Assembly (NCBI GenBank): GCA_032622095.1
Contig: CP136064.1
Location: forward strand, 196,075,948-196,139,947
Origin: Siphonodentalium dalli
Lineage: Eukaryota; Mollusca; Scaphopoda; Gadilida; Siphonodentaliidae
Length of the DNA stretch: 64,000 nucleotides
Direction: 5' to 3'
The notes under the pieces are model-generated. The model was not told the DNA's origin. It did not search any database and was given only the letters and a program-made list of their open reading frames with translations. Within the stretch, counting starts at the first letter, position 1; each line of letters begins with the position of its first letter. Both the position numbers and the translations under genes were made by a program. Below are positions 35,346-50,300 of the stretch, piece after piece.

Positions 35346-35816
35346 TTTGTTTCTCCGCATGTCACCTGCGGGGCTCCATAATTTGCATAAAGATTAAAGT
35401 TGTTCATTTTCAAGATTTTGTCCATAAAATTAAATGTAACTGGTTCAGCTGACTGGTTCAAGTGGTTGCAAATATTTTTTTACTATAAATTGAAATAAAA
35501 ATGTAAATCGAAAATAAATTAAGAACAAGAAGGCGGTTCACATAATTATTACGAACTTCAAGAAAGGTCGTCCAAGTATAAACATTAGCACATGGATGGT
35601 GGCGAAAGTGCCCAGGAACACCTGCCGGAAATTATATCTACGATAAAATATAGTGCGAAGTAATTATATCATTGTGACCTTCTAATAGAATTAACACCGT
35701 AACAGTTTAGAACACATGTCATAAAATGGCTTTCTGATATAAAAATAATTGTTCTTAGTTCACTTGTTTAATTGCGGAATATTCATTAAACAACGCGTAG
35801 CGATACATTGCCCCAA

Positions 35817-35824
35817 CCGGAAGT
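35817..35824 (+). promoter_or_regulatory. ETS-type motif upstream of NAA30
   Basis: CCGGAAGT, the canonical ETS/GABP site of housekeeping promoters, lies 167 bp before the NAA30 ATG. No TATA box is obvious. It may mark the NAA30 promoter. Confidence 0.4.
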
Positions 35825-35990
35825 CAATTCATGCAGTATGGCCGAATAACGATAACACCATTCTGTTTCGCCCAAGATGCAGTTGATTTCGACAGTATAA
35901 ACATCCAAGGAGTGCAGTTTCTTACCAACATGACAATATATATATATTACCCACCTCTCCCCCTTCACCATTGAGTTTGATCGATTAGCA

Positions 35991-36569
35991 ATGATGGCCG
36001 AATGTCCACAAAATCAAGGTCAAAATTCTGTAACTACAGTCTTCGTCGATGGGGATATTGTTGAAAAGCAGGATTTGGGTTCGGAATCAACGGCTTGCAG
36101 CTGTCATTCTTCTTGCAAAGGAAATCCAATTGTTCCTACAAAGACATCACCGTGTCCAACTTGTTTGAAAAATGTGTCTCCTGTCAATGGCAAGGTCTTA
36201 CAAAAAATGGACAATGGTGTTATTCCACATCTGCTGTGCAGAGAGAAAGATGTTTTGCGAGAATCTCCAGCCAGTTCAACTTCATGTCCTGAACATTCAA
36301 ACAGGGATACTGATAGGGATACCTCATCAGTTGAGTCAGCGAAAACTGACATATCCTTGCTTTCTGAAAACCTCGCTCATATGAATGTTAGTTCAGATGA
36401 ATCTGAACTTGCATGTCATTCCATAGTTGATGGTATAAAATATGTTGTTTATCAATCAGAACTGCAGATGCCTGATATAATGAGACTTATAACTAAAGAT
36501 CTTTCCGAACCATACTCTATATATACATACAGATACTTCATCCATAATTGGCCCAAGCTATGCTTTTTG
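35991..36569 (+). CDS. NAA30: NAA30 exon 1
   Basis: 193 codons, from [10 protein letters not shown] to HNWPKLCFL, then GTAAGT in phase 0. It carries the disordered Ser/Cys-rich N-terminus and the first part of the GNAT fold (alpha1-alpha2, [12 protein letters not shown]), which in NatA/NatC-type enzymes helps read the substrate N-terminus. Confidence 0.95.
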
Positions 36570-39500
36570 GTAAGTATTTACAAATTCCAGTTGCCACAAT
36601 TCATAAATTGTGATACCCGAACATATATTGAATATCAGCATAGTGGAGAACAGGATGAATAGGGACGGAATACCTGATGACTCGGGCCGAGGACATCTCA
36701 TCGGACATGCGAGACAAGTCGTCCCTTATTCGCCCCATAATCGCCGCCGGGGCAAGTTGTCTCTGGCCCGAGTCATCACAGATCCAGCATGCTGCATAGT
36801 GACTATTAGAGTACGGTACCGTAAAGTAAAACCTCTCCAAACCGAACACCCTTCGGTTTAGAGAGGTGTTCGGTTTATAGAAAATACATCACTACGATTG
36901 GAATGTATTGACGTCATTACCAAGACTAAGAGTTGTCGAAGCACAACCAACTCATTATTGATTCATTAAATTTAAAACATGTTGTAATAAGAATTAAAAA
37001 CTATAAAGATATAATACATGTATCGATAAGTACTATTGAATATTTGTACCAATTTAATTAGCGGTGTTTTTTTCTTTGAACCGGATTATAATGGCAGCTG
37101 TCTGATTAGATAGCTTTAATATTTAACACTTTGAGTGAACAATGGTGATTTCACAGATAATACAGTGCTGATGTCCACTAGGTTTTTACACTGAGCTGTA
37201 ATAGGTTATAGATTATAGGTTATGAAAATTGCGTTTAAGTTAGAGCTGAAACGGTTGACCCATTCTTCTAACCGGTTAACCATCGGGGTTAACCGGATTT
37301 CAACCGAGTAACAAAACTATATATTAAAGATCTGTAATATATCATTATCATCATTGGTATCCTCCAATGCATTATATATAAAGACAAGAAAGTAATAACT
37401 AGAGAACAAAAAGGAAGGTCAGTTAGGTCAGACTCGCAGTCCTATTCAGTATTCGAGCTATTCGTCGGTATCATGATAGCGGACACTAGTGTTGGGAGGT
37501 TATATAATTTACGTTTCGGTTTCAGTATGCAATCACTTAACATATAGCAATTACTGCCAAATTGAGTGTTAATTAGTCCCACAGGCACAACCAGTTACAG
37601 AGTAGCATGGAGCATCAATTTCCTTGATAAAAGGGAAGATTATTAAAGAAGTTTTGGGTTGCTTTAACTACGATGTCTGTTTGGTCACTCAATTGAATTG
37701 ATCATATTAAATCACAACAGGGAGGAAGAACGGGAAGAGTGAAGACATTGTGCAGCTGATCTCAATCTTCAAACTTTGTCGACTTACATAGTTTTTATAA
37801 ACCCCACTGTAAAACAGTTTTATATATAGTATGTTGTGGTGTGATTCCAATTTGAATCCATGTTGCTTCGTGCAGTATTAACTATTAAGTTACGAAAGCA
37901 CGCATTGCCACACAATGCCACTTTTACATTGTCACTTCCTTGTGTGCAATCAGACTTGATACACAGTGACTGCACACGTGCTTTTGTCGGAAGAAAACTT
38001 CAAAGGGTCGGAATTGATTGAAGGTCGCCGACACTTCCAGACAGTTAGAGAATTGCTACTAAGTATCTGATACTACCGCGTGTACCAATTAATGCTTGCA
38101 TTGCACTCTACTATCGGTGACACGGGATTTAGTATTAGTTTTGCATTATTATACTAATATTTTGAGGATTATTCACGTTCACATTCAACTGACAACGGGA
38201 TGCGGTTACGTCCGGTTCATTTTTTTCTAACCGGTTACGTCGCTAACCGGATGCTAACCGGTTACTAGTAACCGTCTAACCGTTTCAGCTCTAGTTTAAG
38301 TACACATACGCGACAAATTATTGTTAAAAAATATTGAATATTATTACCACTTTATAGGGCGTTCTCTAGGCCATTGATAATGTTTTTCGGGGCGTTCCAA
38401 ATAGCGTATTGTTACCAAAACAGCGGGCCGATAATGAGAAGCCTAGTTCATTATCGGCCCGCGGCCCGGAAACTAGATCTCGTTTATTATCACGCGAGTT
38501 ACGTCCCTTCAACTTCCGATCTAGCGTGTTTATTTCAAGAAAATAATTGGAAGATGTATCCGATTTCCCGACACTATAGTGGTTTTATGATTGGAATTCA
38601 CCATATATGATTAAATTATTGTATCAAGCGTAAGTATGCATTAATAATTTTAGCTGTCAACCTCTCATTGTTTGTTACTCGTCTTCAATGCTGGTTTTTT
38701 CCCTGTCCTATTTTCAAGACTCTGTGTCAGCTGACAAGTCAAATGATATAAAATTTAAATGTTCTTGAAAATATTTCTCTCTTAATCTACTTCATTATTC
38801 CACTGAATCCTCAAATGGGTCAAATGTCCAAAACTGTGGTAATAATAGTAATAACATGATTCCATCGGGCATTATGGTTTATAAACGGCCCTCTGGAATG
38901 ATTAACAGCCCTCGGGCCTATTAGCGTCCCTCGACTTCGTCTCGGGCCGCTAATAGGCCCTTGGGCTGTTAATCATTCCAGCCGGGCCGTTAATAAACCA
39001 TAACATTGTTATATTGATATCATATCTCGACTTCACTTCGTTCGATTTCGACGAGTTATATGTCAAATTAAAGTGAATTTTATTGCCAATAAGGCACATC
39101 TGGGTAATATTTTGGCTGCAATTATCAATTTCTAGAATTTGTAGGGTTTTAATAGTTGTGTGCTTTTAGCCAAAATCGATCATTGGAACCTTTACACTGG
39201 TATAGTCTATATTGGTATAGACTGTAATTTTCCCCAGGGGCCTGTGAGCTGAATTGGGCTTTTTCCGACCACTGTCCAAACTAAACTCTAATTAGCTAAA
39301 AGTACACGATGGTAATGTATTGTCACCAATAAAGTTTTAATCAACCTGTCACTAGTGTTGAAACGAACCAACGAACCAACGTCGATGCCGATACTCCAGT
39401 AGCCCCCAACGTCGACTCTGTATCTTGACGTCGACTACTGCTAGTCGGAACATTGTATATTTTTCCCATAATGAAGGTTAAAAGGGTACAACATCGGTAC

Positions 39501-42084
39501 ATGACACGTTGATCAAACAGTTGCCATGGATTTGACAGTGTTCAAAACGCAGCGTACATGTAGTCAGTATAACTATAATATTGTCATATAGAACATAAGA
39601 AATCTAGGAAAAAGTTTCAACGGAACTTTTGTATCAATACGAGTGGTTGTACAACACCGGTTTATCGAATCACGTGATAATATACATCTGGGTCAGAACT
39701 CAGTGACAGCAAAAAACGCTGATATGTTACGATATTTTATACCCGTTTTATTGATCTCTTGCTTACAACATCTGTGAACATATCATATCATGAGTCAGGG
39801 TTTCCGCCAAGGGGAAAGGCGAAAATTTTGTTATTTGACACTGAAAAGTAGCCATTTCCTTGCACCTGAGTGTCCCACAAAGCAATCCAAAGCTATGTAT
39901 ATTACGCGAGTCGATCATTTTCCGTGGGTGCATTAATTATGTTGATGGTATCCAGATAATTAGTCATGTAATTACGCACGTAAGACTGCCGTCTGATTGA
40001 ATACTATATCAAGCTACAAGTTACAGTGTTTAAAAATTTATAACTTACAATAAGATTCCGTATAATGAAACTAAACACTTAAAAGCATCTATGCATTGTC
40101 CAATACTACCTAGCTGGGAGAATTGAATTAAGTATTTCCTAGAATTTCAAGTAGCTTCCGTGAAAATGAAACTGACTTTTCCATGTATTCTGTCAGTCGT
40201 AAAACTATTTGTGCACTGTGACGTCATATATACTGCAGGGTTTGTCTGCAGGAGATATTAATAGTCTGTATTAGTCCAACTGACGACCGCTGCTATAGAG
40301 TTTTAACCAACGTGTTATAAAATATAATTGAGTTTTGGCGGGAAATGGGAACATGTGCGCCGTTGTTTATGTTTGGGGACCCAGGCGGGACAACGAAACT
40401 ATTATTGACCGTACTTTAACTTTTATCTCCATATTGGGGGGGGGGCATTTTTTTTGTGTTTGTCCTCCATGCATGTAATATGGGTCAAATGAATGATTTT
40501 GTCACTATGAATTCCCGCTATAAAGACTGATTTGGGACAGGTTCCGTATTATAACAGTACGATAGCACAGGATCTCTGAGGTAGATACCTCCTTTGGTAG
40601 GAGAACCGGGGCCGCCTGTTGGCGTATGTTGATCCCTACTCTGCCTAACTCAGCAATTCGGCATTCTTTGATCAAATTATGTAATCGTACGATAGCACGG
40701 GATCTCCGAGCGTGAGTAGTTTCAACCACAGAAAACCCGTGCAAAAAATATCCGTACTCCGCAGTCCGACATTCTTTGATGTTACCGCGACATTTATTAC
40801 GCTGTATATATAACGTTGTTATTTCAATGCACACCAAACATTACATTGTAGTTTTGGCGCTTTAATTCAAAGGGCTACGCTGTACTGGTAACACACTGTG
40901 CTCAATTGACCCGCTTTTTCACCAGTATTCTGTTTAACCCCCCGAACTCCCGTTGCAGCCGGATTTTTATGACATATTGCTACTGACTTTTGGTACATGT
41001 ATGAATCAAACAGATCGTCTGCGAGTGGAATGGGTCCGTGGGACGGACCCGCAGCCGGCCTGGCTGAAACCCTGCATGATTTCCTTTGTCAATTGAATCA
41101 GTTACGAAGATTTTTATCACATGATTTGATGTATAAACCAACTTTTTTCCACTGAATTATCGTCCTTTAAACAGCGCTAGTATTGGGTGGAAATTGCTAC
41201 TACGAATGTAGTGAATTTATACTGAAATAACGATATGGGTATAGATATATAATTCTTGACTAGTCGACGTTGACTCAACTTTAGGGGTTTGACTAGTCAA
41301 CTCCAAAATTGCAGAGTCGTTTCAACACTACCTGTTACAATGAGCCGTCACGACCACTCAGAGTTGAATGTAAACTCCAGAAAATTAAACTTATAAAGTA
41401 TCCCCAGTTTACACTAGAGCCATGGGGTGAAGGAGAATATTCAGGGTTTCCGCCAGGCTGCGGGTCCGTCACACGGACCCATTCCCCTCACAGATGATCT
41501 GTTTGATTCATGCATACGTACCAAAAGCAATATGTTGTAAAAAAGTCCGGCTTTAACGGGAGGTCGGGGATTAAACAGAACACTGGTGAAAAAGCAGGTC
41601 AAATAGCGACATTAGATACAGCGTAATACATGTCGCGGGTAACATCAAATAATGCCGGACTGTTGAGTACGGATATTTTTGCGCACGGGATTCCATGGAT
41701 GAAAATAATCAGGCTCGAAGACCCTGTGCTATTGTACGATTACATAATTGGATCAAAGAACACCCAATTGCTGAGTCGGGACATTTTAATGCACGGGATT
41801 TTCGTGGATGAAACTACTCAATGTTGATCATTTATCTTATATATTGCTGTATTATCATTTGTTTTGAGTTCGATTTAAGTGAAGTTCCTGAAAAATACAT
41901 GTGATTATCTACGTGTGTTGATTATTATGCGTATATTGCCATGCCTACTCAACAAAATCCCAAAGTGATTTATTTTGCAAAAATACGGAACCTGTCCCAA
42001 ATCAGTCTTTATAGCGGGAATTCATAGTGACAACACCATTCATTTGAGACATATTACATGCACAGAGGATAAATACAAACACAT

Positions 42085-42122
<38 letters not shown>

Positions 42123-44346
42123 ACAATATGGAGATAAGTCAAAGTACGGTGAATAATAGTTTCCTTGTCCCCCTGGGTCCCCAAGCACAATCAAGGACGC
42201 AAATAGTTTTACGATTGAAAGAATATATAATCCTGTCAGTTTTATTTTCACGGATGCTACTTGAAATTCTAAGAAATACTTTATTCAATTCTCCTTGCTA
42301 GGTATTATTGGTCAATGCGTAGATGCTTTTTAGTGTTTATATTCATTACACCTGTTGGAATTGTAAGTTATAAATGTGTAAACACTGTAACTCGTAGCTC
42401 GTTCATTTATATAGTCTTCAATCAGACGGCAGTCTTATACGTACGTAATTACATGATTAATTATTTGGATACCATCAACAGAATTAACCATGGTCGTCCC
42501 GTCGCGTTGTGTGTTTCCCCAATACGTCCTCATTAATTTCCCCCTGGCGGAAACCCTGGAATATTACTCAATCTTTTCGACCATCCCGGGCTTTGCTCCC
42601 AATCACTCTCCTCTAGAGCCAAAATGAGCTCAGCATCAAGTAAGTATGTCAAATCTACCGCACATGCATTCGGTTGGTATCGCTTTCCGTGTTCGGATTT
42701 CGGAGGAAAACAATGTTTTCATTCACTTTTGGGCTATAAAAGCCATCCGATGTTCGGAATAGAGAGTTTCCGGTTTACAAAGGTAATTTTTAGTGAGAAT
42801 GCACTTGGGTGAATTCGGGACTGGACAATTTGTTCAGTATGGAGAGGGATTCGGTTTATAGAGGGTCCGGTTTATAGAGGTTTTACTGTAGTATGGTCAA
42901 ATATGTCAGCTTTATATTTACGAGAATGTGGGCAACTTATTATATTTGTCCTTGTACCAACACCAACAACATGGGGCTGGGTGTGCTCCAGTAACTTTAT
43001 AACGCATATAAATGTGTGATAACATTGGTTAATATTACAAGTGAGCTGTGCGCGCCCTGCGTTGCCTGTCAAATTTGTTATATTAAACCTACTACTACTA
43101 CTAGTTAATATGTTAATAATGGAAATCAGAATGTCTGTGTTTGTCATATGACAATGACATCACCATAAAAAATATTTTTGAGCTACATTTAAATATTGTA
43201 AATTTTATTCCATGTCGATATCGCTGATGAATGATGCGAGACCAAGTCAAATATTTTTAGATATGGAATGATACATGCTTGTCTTTTTTGTTGCAACAAG
43301 CGTGACATAGATGGTGTGTCACTCAGGTAAGATCTAAAAATGAGAGATTTTTTCCAGTAACATAGGCTAAAAAGTATTTTTTATAAACATCCAGACCATA
43401 TATGGAGTATATTCATTCTGAATATATGATCCTGGAAGCGCAAATTTTTATGCATCTCTTGAAATTGACATTTCTATGGCATTGCTTTAGAACTGCAGAA
43501 AATTTTATATTTGGCTTCTACATGTATGGCTTTTTCTACAGTACCGGTATTGCCATTCGTAGCTATTATAGAAGCCATTTGATAGCTGCAAATTATATAA
43601 CAGGACACAATGAACGCGTTACTGACTTACTGTAGGTATTGGGAGAGATAATGAAAGCCTTGGTAGTATTTTTAATGAAAAATTATTGCAACATGAACTT
43701 CCAGCTGAACTGGCCTGTATACACAAAGTGGCTGTCATTGATGACTATTAAAGTGATGAGAAACACTCCACTAAAGGTGTTCAGAAGGGAATAACAAAGA
43801 ATCATGCCCAAATAAGTTATTTTCATAAATGTGATATCAACATATGCACAAAACAGGATCATTGTTATAAACAAATTACATGCAGTGACTATTGTTGGCG
43901 GAATCATCAAATAATGCCGGACTGTTGAGTACGGATATTTTTGCGCACGGGATTCCATGGATGAAAATAATCAGGCTCGAAGACCCTGTGCTATTGTACG
44001 ATTACATAATTGGATCAAAGAACACCCAATTGCTGAGTCGGGACATTTTAATGCACGGGATTTTCGTGGATGAAACTACTCAATGTTGATCATTTATCTT
44101 ATATATTGCTGTATTATCATTTGTTTTGAGTTCGATTTAAGTGAAGTTCCTGAAAAATACATGTGATTATCTACGTGTGTTGATTATTATGCGTATATTG
44201 CCATGCCTACTCAACAAAATCCCAAAGTGATTTATTTTGCAAAAATACGGAACCTGTCCCAAATCAGTCTTTATAGCGGGAATTCATAGTGACAACACCA
44301 TTCATTTGAGACATATTACATGCACAGAGGATAAATACAAACACAT

Positions 44347-44387
<41 letters not shown>

Positions 44388-47300
44388 ACAATATGGAGAT
44401 AAGTCAAAGTACGGTGAATAATAGTTTCCTTGTCCCCCTGGGTCCCCAAGCACAATCAAGGACGCAAATAGTTTTACGATTGAAAGAATATATAATCCTG
44501 TCAGTTTTATTTTCACGGATGCTACTTGAAATTCTAAGAAATACTTTATTCAATTCTCCTTGCTAGGTATTATTGGTCAATGCGTAGATGCTTTTTAGTG
44601 TTTATATTCATTACACCTGTTGGAATTGTAAGTTATAAATGTGTAAACACTGTAACTCGTAGCTCGTTCATTTATATAGTCTTCAATCAGACGGCAGTCT
44701 TATACGTACGTAATTACATGATTAATTATTTGGATACCATCAACAGAATTAACCATGGTCGTCCCGTCGCGTTGTGTGTTTCCCCAATACGTCCTCATTA
44801 ATTTCCCCCTGGCGGAAACCCTGGAATATTACTCAATCTTTTCGACCATCCCGGGCTTTGCTCCCAATCACTCTCCTCTAGAGCCAAAATGAGCTCAGCA
44901 TCAAGTAAGTATGTCAAATCTACCGCACATGCATTCGGTTGGTATCGCTTTCCGTGTTCGGATTTCGGAGGAAAACAATGTTTTCATTCACTTTTGGGCT
45001 ATAAAAGCCATCCGATGTTCGGAATAGAGAGTTTCCGGTTTACAAAGGTAATTTTTAGTGAGAATGCACTTGGGTGAATTCGGGACTGGACAATTTGTTC
45101 AGTATGGAGAGGGATTCGGTTTATAGAGGGTCCGGTTTATAGAGGTTTTACTGTAGTATGGTCAAATATGTCAGCTTTATATTTACGAGAATGTGGGCAA
45201 CTTATTATATTTGTCCTTGTACCAACACCAACAACATGGGGCTGGGTGTGCTCCAGTAACTTTATAACGCATATAAATGTGTGATAACATTGGTTAATAT
45301 TACAAGTGAGCTGTGCGCGCCCTGCGTTGCCTGTCAAATTTGTTATATTAAACCTACTACTACTACTAGTTAATATGTTAATAATGGAAATCAGAATGTC
45401 TGTGTTTGTCATATGACAATGACATCACCATAAAAAATATTTTTGAGCTACATTTAAATATTGTAAATTTTATTCCATGTCGATATCGCTGATGAATGAT
45501 GCGAGACCAAGTCAAATATTTTTAGATATGGAATGATACATGCTTGTCTTTTTTGTTGCAACAAGCGTGACATAGATGGTGTGTCACTCAGGTAAGATCT
45601 AAAAATGAGAGATTTTTTCCAGTAACATAGGCTAAAAAGTATTTTTTATAAACATCCAGACCATATATGGAGTATATTCATTCTGAATATATGATCCTGG
45701 AAGCGCAAATTTTTATGCATCTCTTGAAATTGACATTTCTATGGCATTGCTTTAGAACTGCAGAAAATTTTATATTTGGCTTCTACATGTATGGCTTTTT
45801 CTACAGTACCGGTATTGCCATTCGTAGCTATTATAGAAGCCATTTGATAGCTGCAAATTATATAACAGGACACAATGAACGCGTTACTGACTTACTGTAG
45901 GTATTGGGAGAGATAATGAAAGCCTTGGTAGTATTTTTAATGAAAAATTATTGCAACATGAACTTCCAGCTGAACTGGCCTGTATACACAAAGTGGCTGT
46001 CATTGATGACTATTAAAGTGATGAGAAACACTCCACTAAAGGTGTTCAGAAGGGAATAACAAAGAATCATGCCCAAATAAGTTATTTTCATAAATGTGAT
46101 ATCAACATATGCACAAAACAGGATCATTGTTATAAACAAATTACATGCAGTGACTATTGTTGGCGGAATCATTGACGTAATCAAGCCTTGAAATAGTGTG
46201 TCTGTCATTTGCAGAATGAGGTTCCCAGAGGGTGAATTTAGTGATTCTACCCCGCATAGCGGGCTAGCATCACCAAATTCTCCCTCTGGGAACCTCATTC
46301 TGCTGAGGTGTAAGCAGAATGAGGTCCCCAGAGGGTGAATTTGGTGATGCTAGCCCGATATGCGGGGTAGCATCACTAAATTCACCCTCTGGGGACCTCA
46401 TTCTGCAAATGACAGGCACACTATTTCATCACTAGGACGTAGTGTTTATTTCCAATATATCGTCCCTAATAAAGTGGTAAATATTTACATTTGTACACAT
46501 AGTTTAACATTGTGTTCTCTGAAATAACATACATGTAGATGGTGTGGTTGGAATTTTCGGCAATCTGTGTTGATTAATTAATGTTTGGTTTCTAGCACTA
46601 CGGTACATGTTACATTAGATCATGCCATGAATATCTACTATGGCTAACCAGTAACGCCAGTAGAGATCATACCCGGTATTCCACCAGTACAAAACCTGGG
46701 AACTTTTGGAAGTTTTTACAGGGAACCTTATAAATTCAAAAAGCAAAACAAAATGCAGGGAATATATTTCTCAGTTATTGTCTGTTCCATAACAATGTAC
46801 TTCACTGTATGTGAATGACCCAACTCCACATTACATGCTTTCGTCTGACTTTTATGAGCCTATATTGAGTATATGATATATCATATCTCAATAAGCATTG
46901 AATTATTTACCAGGAGAAATTCCATAATTGTAAGCGACGCAAAGCAAAATTTATCAAAACTTCACCCAAATTGTGAAATTTCATATTGGGACCTTCACCT
47001 ACAGTGAAGTTTATTATTAAGGAACAGATAATAACTAAGAAATATATTCCCCGCTTTATATTTTCGACTTTATAAGGTTCCCTGTCAAACTTCAAAAAGT
47101 TCCAAGGTTTTGTACTGGTCGAATATGATCTCTACGGGCGTTAGCGAGAGTAGAGATTCATGTCATGATCAAATGTACCATAAATGTACCATAACATGTC
47201 AGTTTTATTCACTGATGTATTTCAGTGTAAATAATGCAGATCAGTGACTGATCATCACATCGTAGATCAATAGATGCATTTCTTTTTAAGGGGTTTAAAA

Positions 47301-50300
47301 AATTAGTAGGAACGGAGGTCTGGACTTGGGGCGGCAGGATACCAGAAACATAACTATTTGTTTTTAGGCCGAACGTCAAAAGGCCTGCTTAAGACTAAAA
47401 GACATACTGCGAAAAGGGTCTATGATGCCAATTGTGATCGTGTCTTGTAGTACACCAAAAACAAATTGCTTACCTGTAACTGTATGTCACAGCTGGATAT
47501 CTGTTGGGTCGCGAACGGTCCTATTTATAGTATCTTTTCATGTAGCTTTGATTTGAGATGTTGAATTAACTTGAATATTATATAATGATTAACTGCATAC
47601 TTATTGTATCCCCATGACGGAAGGAAATTGTGGGTATGCTGGATTACATGCGTCCATCCGTTCAGGCAGATATCTCCACTACTGGTTATCTGATCTCAAT
47701 ATGAGGTCATTAAATGGAGCGTTCAATTGTTTTGTTTGTGTTTTTCATTCTAGTGTTATTCATCTTTGTATGTGGAAATGTTTGTTTTTTTGTCTTGTCA
47801 GCCACATGTTGTTGGATCTCAATGAAATTTGGGATGGATGTTTACCTCAGAGGTCATTCAGAGGAGTGCTCAATTGTTTTATTTGTGTTTGCGATCTAGA
47901 GATCTTTGTTTGCCTGGAAATGTTGGGTTTTATTATCCATCCAAGCAGATATTTTACCTAGTCATTGTATTTCTAACCATATACATGTATTGTGGGTTCT
48001 CAATGAAATTTGATCGATGTACGCCACTATCAGCACATTCAATGGAGTGTTCAATTGTTTTGTTCAGGTTTTCCGTTCTAGAGTTATTCATCTTTGTTTA
48101 TCTGAAAATGTTGGGGTTTTTTTTGTCCGTCTGCCTGAGTATGTCAGCCATGAGTTATAGGTATGCCTACACTACACAATGGGGTATGCACCGAGTGACA
48201 GTCCAGCTCTTGTTTTGCTCATAACCATACATATAATCTGAAACATGTTATTGGAGTTTATATTTAATCTACAAACAGAATCCCACATGCGAGGCTATTC
48301 TCTTTCAAAAGTACTTGACACCTTACATATAGAATCAAAATCAAGACCGACTCTCGTGATCTACATACACAGTATATACCAGCCACTATTTGATTCAATT
48401 TTATATCTACATTAGCCTGCTGCTACTTTTTAGCTCACCTGAGATGAAGCAATTGTCAACACTCCTCAGTTGCATTTCACAAAAATTGACGTCAATCCTG
48501 ATGGAGAGGCACTGATCACGACGTCTACTGTGCGGTGCGTTATCTATATACGAGCAATGACATAGTTCTCATAAAATACTACCCTTTGATGATACCAGTA
48601 GTCTGTTGTGTGAAAAGTTAGATAAACTGGTTATCACCACTTTGTGTGTTCCCGTGATACAATGTTGGTATGCAAGTCTTGCTACCTTCTTTGGGCTGTA
48701 TATTTTATAATTTTAACTGGCCAATTCTGGCCAATTGGCATCTATTGGTCCTATTATTTTTCACAATATCTGGCTAAAAGTTCTTTATTATATCCATTTA
48801 TTTGAGTCGTTTCCAATGACAACACTGAATAGAATTCGTTGGGTTTCACAAAAAAGTATTGTTTTGATTCAGTGTGTGATTATTATACCCCCAGGGCCCT
48901 TATTAGCTCAACTTTACTTTATAAAGTTTGAGCTATTGCCGTGTGTTGGCGTCCATTGTGCATGTGTCCGTCCATTAACAATTTCCTCTGGCTCACCCTA
49001 CAGGCCATATCCCTCATCCGATCATCACCAATATTCACATGGATCTTCGGGGTGACCTCATTTTTAATTTCAAATTTGAATCCGTTCTTTGTTTCATCTT
49101 CGAAAAATGTCGAAATAAGTGAAAAATAATTAGAAGGATATCCGTTGATCAGCTATGATTTTTCTCCTTCCAGTGCTTGTCCCCATTAGGATTTGATGTC
49201 GATGTCATTGACAACATCAGACACCCGATTCGTGATTTGATACGGTTGCTGAATTTCCAATTCACAGGGCCCTACCACTATGAGGACATTCAATGGCGTG
49301 TTCAATCGTTTTGTTTTTTGTATATCATGCAGTCATAGTTTATAGATATGACCACACTAGGCAGTATGACAGAAGGGGGTATGTACCGGACGACAGTCCA
49401 TCTCTTGTTTGGATCTAATTTGACATACTTAATCGTTGATGACGGCAGTCATGATGGTGATGCACCTCAACGTGAACTGCATTTCAGTATCTATATACGC
49501 ACAACTACGTATACATGTATGTACATGTAGTTCTCATAAGATTCTACATTTTTGACGATAGTCTGTTTGTGAATTGTAAAATAAACTGGATATCACCACT
49601 TTGTGTGTTCCCACCACTCTGTGTGTTCCCAAGATAGGTACTAGTACAGTATTCAAGTATTACTACCTTCTCTGGGCCGCATATATGGATATATATGGAT
49701 CTCGGAAATACGCATATGGTGGTAATAACCTATAAACATGTATGTACATGTACAAGTTGGGTGAATATTTGAAAACTGTACAATTTGGAAGATTGCATTA
49801 CGCGAAATTCAAAGTTCAAATTCACAGAAAAAAAATTTCCATGTCGAACCTGATGACTTACCATGAATTAGGGTTTGCTTCGGCACGCTGGAATTTTATT
49901 GCTATTGCCGTGGCAACATGACTTAATCAAGCAAAGTAGTAAAATATGTCACTCCTGTTAATAACAAACAACAATCAGCTTACACCAATAGCAGTCATTT
50001 CATACGACTAAAATATATTTATTGTTATTACCTTTTGTTAATTCTTGGAAATAATTCAGCTTGAATAAGCTCATGATAGCGAATATGTTTAAAATCTCTA
50101 TAAGCATGGGTGAACTCACACATTTATTGCATAAAAGTACAAAACTGATTACTCTCTACTAGTCTGTAGGCCATGAACTTAAGAGTTCCAAGTTGATCAT
50201 ATTTGCATAAGTATCGACACTTTGTACCAATCCCAATATAATAATAACTGTTTTCTTTGGATGAGTATTTTTTTAACAAAATATAATTATGCACTGGTAA

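Larger units (their letters stand above)
41643..43904 (+). repeat. Tandem duplication, first copy (2262 bp)
   Basis: Near-identical to 43905-46169. It starts inside element B at CATCAAATAATGCCGG and ends at TTGTTGGCGGAAT, where the second copy begins with the same CATCAAATAATG. Only the poly-C run length (+3) was seen to differ, so the duplication is very young or an assembly artefact. Confidence 0.9.

Noticed and set aside
34971-35461. Overlapping 92-133-codon minus-strand frames
   Set aside because: All three frames are open through the 19-bp minisatellite; the translation is a pure tandem repeat.
42054-44516. Frames with poly-Pro or poly-Gly
   Set aside because: Produced by the poly-C tracts and duplicated with the 2.26-kb repeat; no other coding evidence.
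47614-48224. 115- and 131-codon frames at 47.6-48.2 kb
   Set aside because: They follow the family F tandem units and shift frame between copies.
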